Shown here piece after piece: positions 26,579 through 35,617 of a stretch of DNA of 64,000 nucleotides. Source of the DNA: Leptofilum sp965223285 (lineage in GTDB: Bacteria; Chloroflexota; Anaerolineae; Promineifilales; Promineifilaceae). Location of the stretch: NCBI RefSeq assembly GCF_965223285.1, contig NZ_OZ244997.1:6076001-6140000 (forward strand), given 5' to 3'. The notes beneath the pieces were generated by a model. It made no database searches and was not told where the DNA came from. It saw only the letters and a list, made by a program, of their open reading frames with translations. Within the stretch, counting starts at the first letter, position 1; every line of letters starts with the position of its first letter. The position numbers were made by a program, and so were the translations under genes.

Positions 26579-27778
26579 ATGACCACGATAGAAGTCCCCA
26601 AAAAGAACCCACATAACAAAGGATTGGTGGTTTTATTTATCATCATTGTATTTGGCTTACTTACGTGGGGAATGTACGAAATGCTTACTGGGCCAGCACG
26701 CTACAACAACCGGGACTTCATGAGCCTGTTTGCCGGGGGCAAAGCGATTTTGCGTGGCCTAGACCCCTATGATCCGACCGTGTGGAACCCGCTGCGGGCG
26801 GAGCTGGGCAGCACCTGGATGCCCGATGACCGGGCACCATTCCCGCTGTGGACGTTGCTGCTGGTGCTGCCCTTTGCTGCGCTAGATTTAGGCTGGGCGG
26901 CTGCTGCATGGCTGGCTTTTTCGCTTTGTGTGCTGGGTGGCGGCATGTTTTTGCTGATCAACGCTTACTATGCCAAGCCATTGCCTGTGGCCGAATTTGC
27001 CTTGGTCGCTTTGTTTACCTTTACTTACCGTGCCGTGCTGGTGAGCATGAACAATGGGCAAATTACGTTTTTGCTCTTTTTTTTGCTGGCGTTGTTTTTG
27101 TGGCTGGTGCGGCGGGAACGGCCATTTCTGGCTGGCATCGTCCTCGCTTTTGTCGTGATTAAACCCAATGCATTTGTGTTGTTTGTCCCCGCCTTTGGGC
27201 TGTGGCTGCTGTGGCGGCGACGCTGGCGTATACTCGCGGGGACGGCAATGGGTGGCGGGGTAATGTTCGCAATTAGCTGGCTAGTGCTGCCCGGCTGGCT
27301 GTTTGAATGGCTTAACGTAACAGGCAAGACAGAGGTCACGGCAATTACACCAACTGTGTGGGGTCTGGCTTACGAAATTTTGCCGGAATGGTGGGCCATT
27401 TTGGGGTTGATTTTTGTGGTAGGGGTAACGGCCGTACTGGGCCTCATCATTTTCCGCAACGAGAATCTTACTGAGACAGAAGTGATGCCCCTGGCACTCA
27501 TTGCCTCCTTGCTCACCACGCCGTATGCTTGGGTGTACGAACATTTGCTGCTGCTCATTCCCTGCATTCTCATCTATTTGGCCATCAGGCAACGGGGGAT
27601 TGCTGCCCTTGTTTGGCTACTGACTGTTTTTGTCCTCCCATGGGGCACATTTTGGCTAGCTGAAAACCGTGCCAGCGACACGCTTACAGCTTTTGTGCCC
27701 GTTTTTGTGGCGGTCTTTTTTATCGCCTATTTACTCATAAAATCACCATTTCCAGCCGCGCATGACACAGCTACGTAA
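26579..27778 (+). CDS. GT87/DUF2029-like polytopic glycosyltransferase
   Basis: About 399 residues with 9-11 membrane segments. After the first helix comes a large loop with YNNRDFMSLFAGGKAILRGL and DPYDPTVWNPLR, the pattern of DUF2029/GT87 polyprenyl-phosphate-dependent mannosyl- or arabinofuranosyltransferases. FRAVLVSMNNGQITFLLFFL (read FTYRAVLVSMNNGQ) is the conserved NGQ region. It opens the long run of membrane glycosyltransferases. ATG at 26579 is chosen; a GTG three codons earlier is possible. The end overlaps the next gene by 17 bp. Confidence 0.82.
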   Translation: MTTIEVPKKNPHNKGLVVLFIIIVFGLLTWGMYEMLTGPARYNNRDFMSLFAGGKAILRGLDPYDPTVWNPLRAELGSTWMPDDRAPFPLWTLLLVLPFAALDLGWAAAAWLAFSLCVLGGGMFLLINAYYAKPLPVAEFALVALFTFTYRAVLVSMNNGQITFLLFFLLALFLWLVRRERPFLAGIVLAFVVIKPNAFVLFVPAFGLWLLWRRRWRILAGTAMGGGVMFAISWLVLPGWLFEWLNVTGKTEVTAITPTVWGLAYEILPEWWAILGLIFVVGVTAVLGLIIFRNENLTETEVMPLALIASLLTTPYAWVYEHLLLLIPCILIYLAIRQRGIAALVWLLTVFVLPWGTFWLAENRASDTLTAFVPVFVAVFFIAYLLIKSPFPAAHDTAT

Positions 27779-29456
27779 TTTGAATTTAGAGATTTTTCGC
27801 CGACGGGAATCGCTTTGGGTCCTGCTGCTTTTTGGGCTGCTCACCACCATTGCTGCCTGGGACATTGTCACGGATTTGAACGGGGTCATCGTGGGAGATG
27901 ACAATGACGCTTACATTAGCGTCTGGGCCAACTGGTGGACAGCACGTGCGCTGGCAGACCCAAACACATCTTTGTGGCAAACAGACATGATTTTTGCGCC
28001 ACTAGGGGCCGATTTAACCTTCCACAGTTTTAGTCATTTGAATACGCTGGTGACCTTAGGTTTACGGCCGTTTCTAGGGGAATTACCTGCTCATAACCTT
28101 ACTGTACTGCTTAACTATGTCCTGGCTGGGCTGAGCATGTACCATTTAGCCAAACACCAAACCAAATCAACAATGGCTGGCATTCTGGCAGGCATTGTAT
28201 TTGCTTTCAATTCTCAAAACCTTTACCAAAGTACACACCCCAATTTTGTTAGCGTTTGGTGTTTTCCTTGGATCACCTTGTTTTTTATTCGAGCCGTCCA
28301 GGAAGACAGCATTAAATTTGCCATTGTTGCTGCCTTTTTTGTATTTCTGGGGGCAGCTACCAGTACCGTGCTTGTTATTTTGATGGTTTTTTGGCTGGGG
28401 ATATTGACAGTTTATTTGTGGGTGGCGAAAGCGTACCCACGCCCCTCTCTCCGAATCTTGTTCTCATTTGCTGGGCTAAGTGGATTGCTTATTTTGCCAC
28501 TTGTTTGGCCACAAATTCAATCGGCTTTTTCAACCACAAATGGCAATGCATACCTTCTCGATCCAAATCAATCAATAGGTACCGACATTATTTCGGTGTT
28601 TTTGCCAACCTGGTGGCTGCAAAGAAGCGCCGATTCAGGATTTCTGCCCCCGTATATTATTGAAACTTGGGTAAAACGGGGCATGTATTTAGGTATAGCC
28701 CCATTCTACTTGGCAATGATCGCGCTCAATAATCAAAGGCAAAGATCTCGGTTATGGTTTATTTTGCTGCTTGTAATTTTTTTGTTTGCAATTGGCCCTA
28801 TTCCAGCGTTTGTCGGCATTAGCCTAAAAATCACGCTGCCCTGGACGCTACCAGTAGCGCCCGTTTTGCGCCAAATGTACCGAATGATGATTCTTTTCAC
28901 GATGGGTTGGGCGATGGTTGTCGCTTACGGTTGGATTGGATTCAGACAACAGCTTAAAAAACCGCGTGCCATCACTACAGTTGCTTTTATTTTGATTGGT
29001 CTGGCAATATTTGTGGATTATACGGCCGTGCCCTTTCCACATAGGCCAAGCCAAATTTCCGCTTTTTACACAGATTACTTAAAAGATATTCCTGACGACA
29101 TTACACTTGCTACCTTGCCAACGGGCCGCCAGGAAGATAAACGCTACATGTATTACCAAACATACCATCAGCATCCCATCGTCAACGGCATGGTTGCTCG
29201 CAGTAGCGACGCTAACCAGCAATTCATCGAAGCAAATCCACTTTTGCGAGCTGGCGCGGTTGATCTTGATCCGGTTGATTTGCCCGACGATCCAGAAACC
29301 GCCATTCAACAGCTAACCGCAAATCAAATTGGTTTCCTCATCATTGATAAGCAATTGATCGATGACGTAGATTTGTGGCGTGACTATTTGCCCCTGCCAT
29401 TGGTTTTTGAAGATGCGTCTTTACTTGCTTACAGCACAGGATTCGTTGATGAATAA
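27762..29456 (+). CDS. Polytopic membrane protein, GT-C-like
   Basis: 564 residues with about 11 membrane helices and a C-terminal extracytoplasmic domain (about 430-564). The first loop has GVIVGDDNDAYISVWANWW, an acidic pair in the position of GT-C catalytic residues. The final domain resembles the soluble tail of YfhO-like and related lipid-linked-sugar transferases. Exact family not recognised. It starts within the preceding gene and its stop overlaps the next start (ATGAATAA), so the three are coupled. Confidence 0.78.
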   Translation: MTQLRNLNLEIFRRRESLWVLLLFGLLTTIAAWDIVTDLNGVIVGDDNDAYISVWANWWTARALADPNTSLWQTDMIFAPLGADLTFHSFSHLNTLVTLGLRPFLGELPAHNLTVLLNYVLAGLSMYHLAKHQTKSTMAGILAGIVFAFNSQNLYQSTHPNFVSVWCFPWITLFFIRAVQEDSIKFAIVAAFFVFLGAATSTVLVILMVFWLGILTVYLWVAKAYPRPSLRILFSFAGLSGLLILPLVWPQIQSAFSTTNGNAYLLDPNQSIGTDIISVFLPTWWLQRSADSGFLPPYIIETWVKRGMYLGIAPFYLAMIALNNQRQRSRLWFILLLVIFLFAIGPIPAFVGISLKITLPWTLPVAPVLRQMYRMMILFTMGWAMVVAYGWIGFRQQLKKPRAITTVAFILIGLAIFVDYTAVPFPHRPSQISAFYTDYLKDIPDDITLATLPTGRQEDKRYMYYQTYHQHPIVNGMVARSSDANQQFIEANPLLRAGAVDLDPVDLPDDPETAIQQLTANQIGFLIIDKQLIDDVDLWRDYLPLPLVFEDASLLAYSTGFVDE

Positions 29457-30963
29457 TCAAGACCAACCCCAATTGAACCCGTCGAGCAAATTTCAAAAAG
29501 AGCTAACCTGGTTTTTTGCAATTATTGTTGCTGTTTTTGCGGGACTGTACCTATTCAACATCTCTGGCTGGCTTATTCATGATGATGAAGGCACCGATCT
29601 ATATGAGGCTTGGCAACTGTCCATAGGCAACCAACCGGGCGTGGATTTTATCGCTGAACAACAGCCGCTTTTCCTCACAATTGGCCAATCCTTGTTGAGG
29701 CTTTCAGAGGATTCGGCAACGGCCGTTCGGTACGTTCGGCTGGCCTCGGCCATTCAGGTTTTGGCAGGTGCCATCTTCTTGGGATTGGTTGTTAAGCGGT
29801 TGTGGGATGTGCCAACGGCCGTTTTGACAGTCGGCATCACGTTAATAAGCGGTCTCGTTCTCCAACAAGCACGGATGTATCGACCAGACCCAATGATGTT
29901 TGCCTGGGAGATGTTTGGCTTGGGATTTGTGCTGTTGGCGGTGAAGCTGGGGAAACGGCCGTACTGGGGGGCTGCTGGTGCAGCTTACGGCATCGCTGTG
30001 CTGATGAAACTATTTGGCCTTTTCCCCGTCGTTGGTCTCGTTTTCTTCTTCAGCTACCAATTTATTAAATATCCCAAGGAATGGCAAAATCACCTGCGGG
30101 ACGGCATCACGTTTGCCATTCCATTTTTATTGATTAGCGGGGGTTTATCTTTTATTTTATACGGTAAACTCGGTTTTTATTACCAGGAAGTATTTAATCA
30201 ACATCTCAGCATAGGGCAAGAAAAAACACTTTGGGAACAAATTGCCACAGCAATTACTGAATATTTGGGGTTTATTCTTTACAACTTCATAATAATTTTT
30301 ATCATTTTCCTAGCCTTGATGAACAGGCGTTCAGGCGAAAAAACAATTCATGTTCCTGAAAAAGCACTCTTTTATACCCAAATTCTTGCGCCTGCAATTT
30401 TTGTTCTCATGACGCGGCCAATTTATCCTCGATACTACATCTTCCTCACGCCAATTTTTGCCTTGCTTTTAGCTTTACAGCTTCAAGGTTTTTTTAACAA
30501 GCTTGAAGAACATCGGCAGGTAACGGTCATTAAGTACCTTGTCATTCTGATGGTGATTGGCTTTTCAGGATATTTAACTTTTCCGCGCATAGCAGGGCAC
30601 TTTGGTCAAGAACAAGACACGATTGCACTGGCCAAATATATACAAACACTCACCACGCCCGACGATGTTGTTCTTTCCGATTATGCTGGGCTAAATTTTC
30701 ATGCGAAACGGCCGTCTATTTACGAAGCCTCAATCATTGCGGAGGGCCGCATTGTGGCTGGCATTATCACCGGAGAGTTGCTAATTGAACGTATGGAGGA
30801 AACTCAAACGGAGTTAGTTTTAGTTCACGTAGATGGAGGTGAACCCCACCTCATCCACCTTGTAGACTTCGACCTTTTTCAAGCGCATCTAAACGAAAAG
30901 TATCAGCTAATTGACACATTTAATAGACAGGATCAACAGATAGAGATTTATCAAAGACGATAA
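29449..30963 (+). CDS. GT39-like membrane glycosyltransferase, paralogue 1
   Basis: 504 residues, about 11 helices. The first extracytoplasmic loop contains ISGWLIHDDEGTDLYEAWQL, with the acidic pair expected for GT-C metal or substrate binding. FIAEQQPLFLTIGQSLL and RMYRPDPMMFAWEMFGLGF follow, and the soluble tail ends IEIYQRR. It is closely similar to the next gene along its whole length and more distantly to the gene at 32625. ATG at 29449 overlaps the upstream stop. Likely uses a polyprenyl-phosphate sugar donor. Acceptor unknown. Confidence 0.82.
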   Translation: MNNQDQPQLNPSSKFQKELTWFFAIIVAVFAGLYLFNISGWLIHDDEGTDLYEAWQLSIGNQPGVDFIAEQQPLFLTIGQSLLRLSEDSATAVRYVRLASAIQVLAGAIFLGLVVKRLWDVPTAVLTVGITLISGLVLQQARMYRPDPMMFAWEMFGLGFVLLAVKLGKRPYWGAAGAAYGIAVLMKLFGLFPVVGLVFFFSYQFIKYPKEWQNHLRDGITFAIPFLLISGGLSFILYGKLGFYYQEVFNQHLSIGQEKTLWEQIATAITEYLGFILYNFIIIFIIFLALMNRRSGEKTIHVPEKALFYTQILAPAIFVLMTRPIYPRYYIFLTPIFALLLALQLQGFFNKLEEHRQVTVIKYLVILMVIGFSGYLTFPRIAGHFGQEQDTIALAKYIQTLTTPDDVVLSDYAGLNFHAKRPSIYEASIIAEGRIVAGIITGELLIERMEETQTELVLVHVDGGEPHLIHLVDFDLFQAHLNEKYQLIDTFNRQDQQIEIYQRR

Positions 30964-30966
30964 TTT

Positions 30967-32469
30967 ATGCCAAAACTCTATTCATCTCTGAAAACTCACT
31001 GGTTCTTTATTTGTGTATTGTCGATTTTTATTGGCTTTTACCTGGTCAACATCTCCGGTTGGCTCATTCATGATGATGAAGGCACTGATTTGTATGAAGC
31101 ATGGCAATTATCAGAAGGAAAGCAGCCTGGCATTGATTTCATCGCTGAACAACAGCCGCTATTTTTGACTATTGGCCAATCCTTATTGCCGCTTTCAGAT
31201 GATTCGGCAACGGCCGTTCAGTACGTTCGCCTTGCTTCTGCCCTCCAGGTTTTAGCGGGTGCCATCTTCCTGGCGTTCGTTGTTAAGCAGTTGTGGGATA
31301 TACCAACGGCCGTTTTGACCTTTGGCCTTATGCTAACCAGCGGGCTTATTTATGAGCAAGCACGTCTTTACCGGCCTGATCCAATGATGTTTGCCTGGGA
31401 GCTGTTTGGTTTCGGGTTTGTCTTGCTGGCGGTGAAATTGGGGAAACGGCCGTACTGGGCAGCCGCCGGTATCGCCTACGGAATTGCTGTTTTGATGAAG
31501 CTGTTTGGCATTTTTCCCGTGCTAGGGCTTGTTTTTTACTACCTTTACATGTTCATTAAACAAAGAGATCAGTGGCAAAGACATCTTTATAATGGACTAG
31601 CCTTTGCTATACCCTTTTTAGTTGTCAGCCTGGGAACCTCTACGCTTTTGTACGGCCAATTTGGCTTTTATTATCAAGAAATTCTCAATCAGCATCTTAG
31701 CCTAGGGCAACAAAAATCAATTTTAGACCAAGTAAACATCGGCATAACCAAGTATGCCTCCTTTATTTTGGTCAATTTTGTCTATATCTTAATTATTCCT
31801 CTGGCAATATTAAACCGCTTCTCAAAAGAAGAGCCAATTGACCATCCTGTGAATGCGTTATTGTATTCGCAGCTACTTGCTCCAATAATATTTTTCTTTA
31901 TTTCACGCCCTGTGTTTCCCCGGTACTTCATTTTCTTACTGCCCACGCTAGCACTTTCACTAGCTTATAACATAAAGGGTCTTTTCAATAAAATTGAACA
32001 GAATGAGGCGCGAAAAGGGACAATTGTGTCTTTAATTATAGTCGCTGTTCTTATTTTTTCTGCATATATCACAGTACCATCAATAAAGAATCGCTTTAGA
32101 CGACAAGAGACTGATACTTTGGCTTTGGCGCAATTAATTCAGTCACATACTGCAAAAGACGAAATTGCATTATCTGATTATGCTAGCCTTAATTTTCATG
32201 CAAATCGGGAATCCATCTATGAAGCATCTATCATTGCCGGAGGGCGCATAGGTGGGGGAGTTATCACTGGTGCCTTGCTCATTGAAAGAATGGAATCTAG
32301 CGCAGCAAAATTGGTATTGGTCCATGTAAAAGGCGGGAGTCCCTCACCACACCAATTAACCCATTTGATTGATCTGGACCTATTTGAAGCATACCTAGAA
32401 GAGAAGTATCAGCTAATTGAAACGTTTGATCGTGCCGGACAAATAATAGAGATTTATAAAAGGCAATGA
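30967..32469 (+). CDS. GT39-like membrane glycosyltransferase, paralogue 2
   Basis: 500 residues, a tandem duplicate of paralogue 1 (same ISGWLIHDDEGTDLYEAWQL loop and same LYRPDPMMFAWELFGFGFVL segment). It starts 3 bp after paralogue 1 ends. Three ACGGCCGT palindromes lie at positions matching those in paralogue 1. The C-terminal third has diverged and is AT-richer. The tail IIEIYKRQ is also seen in the decayed fragment that follows. Confidence 0.82.
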   Translation: MPKLYSSLKTHWFFICVLSIFIGFYLVNISGWLIHDDEGTDLYEAWQLSEGKQPGIDFIAEQQPLFLTIGQSLLPLSDDSATAVQYVRLASALQVLAGAIFLAFVVKQLWDIPTAVLTFGLMLTSGLIYEQARLYRPDPMMFAWELFGFGFVLLAVKLGKRPYWAAAGIAYGIAVLMKLFGIFPVLGLVFYYLYMFIKQRDQWQRHLYNGLAFAIPFLVVSLGTSTLLYGQFGFYYQEILNQHLSLGQQKSILDQVNIGITKYASFILVNFVYILIIPLAILNRFSKEEPIDHPVNALLYSQLLAPIIFFFISRPVFPRYFIFLLPTLALSLAYNIKGLFNKIEQNEARKGTIVSLIIVAVLIFSAYITVPSIKNRFRRQETDTLALAQLIQSHTAKDEIALSDYASLNFHANRESIYEASIIAGGRIGGGVITGALLIERMESSAAKLVLVHVKGGSPSPHQLTHLIDLDLFEAYLEEKYQLIETFDRAGQIIEIYKRQ

Positions 32470-32514
32470 TGTCTCAATTTTCATCCAAAGTGGTTAGATA
32501 GCGAATCAAAAAAA

Positions 32515-32595
32515 CCGTATTTGGCAAAAGATTATCAATTAATAACGACATTCAACTGAGCAGACCAATTAATTGAAATCTACCAGCGACAATGA
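32515..32595 (+). pseudogene. Decayed C-terminal fragment of a fourth GT39-like paralogue
   Basis: Reading the gap between paralogues 2 and 3 in the frame of 32530 gives YLAKDYQLITTFN, a stop, then ADQLIEIYQRQ and a stop. The intact tails are YLEEKYQLIETFDRAGQIIEIYKRQ-like, shown here in two parts: YLEEKYQLIETFDRA and GQIIEIYKRQ. The match over about 27 residues with one in-frame TGA shows the remnant of a lost copy. Nothing recognisable remains further upstream of 32515. Confidence 0.8.
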
Positions 32596-32624
32596 CAACT
32601 TAATCAAAAGGATTTTGAAAACAA

Positions 32625-34148
32625 ATGGACGGTGACAATAGTTCCACGAACTCAACCTTTCGCTCGAATCACTTTGACCTTTTGCTACTAATTGCTGCTG
32701 GTACATTTATTCTTTTATCTTTTTACAATCTTTCTGGCTGGCTCATGGATGATGATGAAGGAACTGATTTCTATGAGGTTTGGCAGTTACAGGAAGGGCA
32801 ACAGCCAGGCATTGATTACGTAGCTGAACAGCAACCGCTTTTTTTGCACCTTGGTAAGGAAATTGTTAATCGATTTGGTCGTTCACCCTTAGCCCTTCGC
32901 GTACCGGCAACAGTTCAACTTCTTCTTGGCAGTTTCATTCTGGTAATTGTTATACGCAAAGTATGGGGGAGCAAAATTGCTCTCATGAGTCTAATACTTT
33001 TGCTGAGCAGCCCAACCGTGTTTGAACAAGCACGGCTGTTCAGACCTGATCCAATGATGATGGGTTGGGAAATGCTAGGGTTGTCCGCCGCAATTATGGC
33101 TGTCACCCAAAAAAAGTGCTTATGGTGGGCATTTTCTGGCGCGTTTTATGGTGTGAGCATTCTGTGGAAACTCTTCGGAGTATTCCCAATTGTGGGCTTA
33201 ATCTTTTTCTTCGGCTACAACCTTTGGCACTACAGAAACGATACAAAAGAGTTAAAAGCAATTGTTAGCGACGGCATCTACTTTTCTATACCGTTTCTTG
33301 TCTTTAGCTTGGGCATTTCGTTACTTCTTTACAGCCAAATGGGGTTTTATTATGTGGAAGCATTTCAGAACCATTTGCAATCAGGTGAAAGCGTAACTAG
33401 CTTAGGAATCTTAAGCCGCCCGTTGGTTTTTTTCGTGTTTCTAATCATCTGGTGGAATCCGCAATTTTCCTTCTTATTTGCTCTTCCTTTTTTTAATAGA
33501 AAAAGAAGTAATATTTTGGCATTTGCAGAAAACAAGTTGCTGCTATTTCAAATGCTATCACCTATTATTTTCTTCTTTATCACCCGGCCGCTTCATTTTA
33601 GATACTTTTTGCATATTTTCCCTGCCATGGCCATTTTGCTGGCACTACAAGTAGAGTTAACTATTAACTTTTTTAAAGCAAACTTACAACAAAAATGGAA
33701 TACAAAACTTGCATATAGTATTTTTTTAGCCATCACTTTGGGCCTTTTTTTGCAACCTGGTTTCAGCAGGCTTTTACTTCAACAGGAGAACGATTCCACT
33801 GCCTTAGCCTCTCTGATTCAGGAACGAACAAAATCGACTGATATCGTGATCTCTGACTATGCGGGTATAAACTTTTTGGCTAATCGTGCCTCAATATACG
33901 AAGCATCCATTATTGCTGGGGCTCAAATTAATGCGCAGTTGGTAACTGCTGCCCTGTTGATGGAGCGTATTGAGGAAACGAATGCTCAAATGGTACTCGT
34001 GCATGTTGAAGGGGGGCAACCGCCGCCCCATCAGTTGATTAATTTAGTTGATTACGAGCAGTTTAGGGAGTTTCTATCGACAGATTTTCGGTTGCTCACT
34101 GTTTTCGATCGCGCTGGGCAGCAGATTGAGGTTTACGAGCGGAAATGA
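32625..34148 (+). CDS. GT39-like membrane glycosyltransferase, paralogue 3
   Basis: 507 residues. It shares the loop LSGWLMDDDEGTDFYEVWQL, YVAEQQPLFLHLGKEIV and LFRPDPMMMGWEMLGLSAAI with paralogues 1 and 2 but is clearly more diverged. It contains no ACGGCCGT copy, unlike its two relatives. The soluble tail EASIIAGAQINAQLVTAALL is conserved. Its stop overlaps the next start (ATGA at 34145). Confidence 0.82.
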   Translation: MDGDNSSTNSTFRSNHFDLLLLIAAGTFILLSFYNLSGWLMDDDEGTDFYEVWQLQEGQQPGIDYVAEQQPLFLHLGKEIVNRFGRSPLALRVPATVQLLLGSFILVIVIRKVWGSKIALMSLILLLSSPTVFEQARLFRPDPMMMGWEMLGLSAAIMAVTQKKCLWWAFSGAFYGVSILWKLFGVFPIVGLIFFFGYNLWHYRNDTKELKAIVSDGIYFSIPFLVFSLGISLLLYSQMGFYYVEAFQNHLQSGESVTSLGILSRPLVFFVFLIIWWNPQFSFLFALPFFNRKRSNILAFAENKLLLFQMLSPIIFFFITRPLHFRYFLHIFPAMAILLALQVELTINFFKANLQQKWNTKLAYSIFLAITLGLFLQPGFSRLLLQQENDSTALASLIQERTKSTDIVISDYAGINFLANRASIYEASIIAGAQINAQLVTAALLMERIEETNAQMVLVHVEGGQPPPHQLINLVDYEQFREFLSTDFRLLTVFDRAGQQIEVYERK

Positions 34149-35617
34149 CGGCCGTTTTCAAAAGTTCCCGGTTTCAACTTGGGTTTTTCGTAACGTTGGG
34201 GGCTGTTTTGCGCTTCATCAATCTCGGCAGGGATAGCTTATGGTTGGATGAGGCGATTAGCTATCTTGCAGCACAACTACCCGTTAGCCAAATTGTGAAC
34301 AACACGGTGCAATCCAGCCACCCACCGTTTTACTATCTGCTGCTCCACTTTTGGCTGCAAATCGTGCCGGATTCGGACACGGCCGTTAAGCTCCTTAGCA
34401 CCCTCTTTGGCATTCTTCTTATTCCAGCTATGTATCTGCTTTGCCAGCAGCTATTCAAAAATCGCACGGTTGCCCTGGTGGCTGCTGCCTTAACGGCCGT
34501 TTCCCCATTCCACATTTTATACAGCCACGAACTGCGCATGTACACATTGTTGATGCTGCTGGTTGTTGGTGCAACGGCCGTTACCCACCAGGCACGGCAA
34601 AAAGAGAGAAGTGGCTGGTGGGTATTGGCTGGTTTTTTGTTATTGTTGGCAGTTTACACGCATCTGTTTGCCTTTCTGGTACTGGCCGGAATCGGGCTGC
34701 ACGCGCTGCTAACCTATCGCCAAAGCAAACGCGCCTTTTGGGCAACAGCAGTCATCACGGCCATCATTCTCCTGTGCTTTGTCCCCTGGCTCAATTTAAT
34801 ATTGGCTGAAGCAGAGCCAGCGTTGGGCAGTTTACGGCCGTTGCAGCAGGCTACGGCTTTCAATCCCCTTAAACCGCTCACTGCGCCCGTTTTTTTGCTA
34901 TTTGGCATGTCTAGCAGCTTTTGGTACAGCGGCCTCATTTTGTTCATTTTCTTCGCCTACGTCGTCATTTTTTTGATGGAGCTACGCAAGCTAGGGCGCA
35001 GCCAAATCCCTCAGGGATTGTGGCTGACGCTGCTCATCATCATTTGTGTGTTGGGGGTGCCATTGGGGGTGTATTTGGTACGGCCGTTCTTCTTGCCAGA
35101 GCGCACCTTAGCCACCGCTGCTCCTTTTCTGATTATTGTACTGGCCTGGGGCATGACCCGCCGCCAATCGCCTTTGCCTTACCTGACGGGGCTGGCGTTG
35201 CTGCTCATGCTGGTGGGCACGATTGGCTACCATTCGGGGCCGCTGGTCAAACCACCTTACCGGGATGCTACTGCGTTTGTTGCAGAAAATAGCCAGCCGG
35301 GCGACGTTGTTTTGCACAGCAGCGACGGCTCGTACCTGCCGGCACTGCGTTACGCACCCCAGCTAAACCAGGGATTGCTGGCAGGTGACCCTGACCCCCG
35401 CAAGCCAGCGTCGGTTTATGCCGTGCTGGGTGGGCAAGTGTGGTCGATGGCAGATTTAGAATTGATGGCAAACGGCCGTTTCTGGGTCATTGTTGCCTTA
35501 GAACACAGCATTGAATGGCAGCAAGCGCAATACGAAATCATCGCCGCCAGCCCCCCCTTGCTAGAGCAGCAAGAAATTGGCGGTATTCGTATCTTTTTGT
35601 TCGAGCAGGTGAAATGA
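34145..35617 (+). CDS. GT39/ArnT-like membrane glycosyltransferase
   Basis: 490 residues. Classic GT39-type layout: first loop INLGRDSLWLDEAISYLAAQ with the catalytic-type Asp-Glu, then SSHPPFYYLLLHFWL and SPFHILYSHELRMYTLLML, about 11 helices, and a short soluble tail. Donor is probably polyprenyl-phosphate-linked sugar. Overlaps both neighbours by a few bases. Rich in ACGGCCGT palindromes (seven copies). Confidence 0.88.
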   Translation: MTAVFKSSRFQLGFFVTLGAVLRFINLGRDSLWLDEAISYLAAQLPVSQIVNNTVQSSHPPFYYLLLHFWLQIVPDSDTAVKLLSTLFGILLIPAMYLLCQQLFKNRTVALVAAALTAVSPFHILYSHELRMYTLLMLLVVGATAVTHQARQKERSGWWVLAGFLLLLAVYTHLFAFLVLAGIGLHALLTYRQSKRAFWATAVITAIILLCFVPWLNLILAEAEPALGSLRPLQQATAFNPLKPLTAPVFLLFGMSSSFWYSGLILFIFFAYVVIFLMELRKLGRSQIPQGLWLTLLIIICVLGVPLGVYLVRPFFLPERTLATAAPFLIIVLAWGMTRRQSPLPYLTGLALLLMLVGTIGYHSGPLVKPPYRDATAFVAENSQPGDVVLHSSDGSYLPALRYAPQLNQGLLAGDPDPRKPASVYAVLGGQVWSMADLELMANGRFWVIVALEHSIEWQQAQYEIIAASPPLLEQQEIGGIRIFLFEQVK

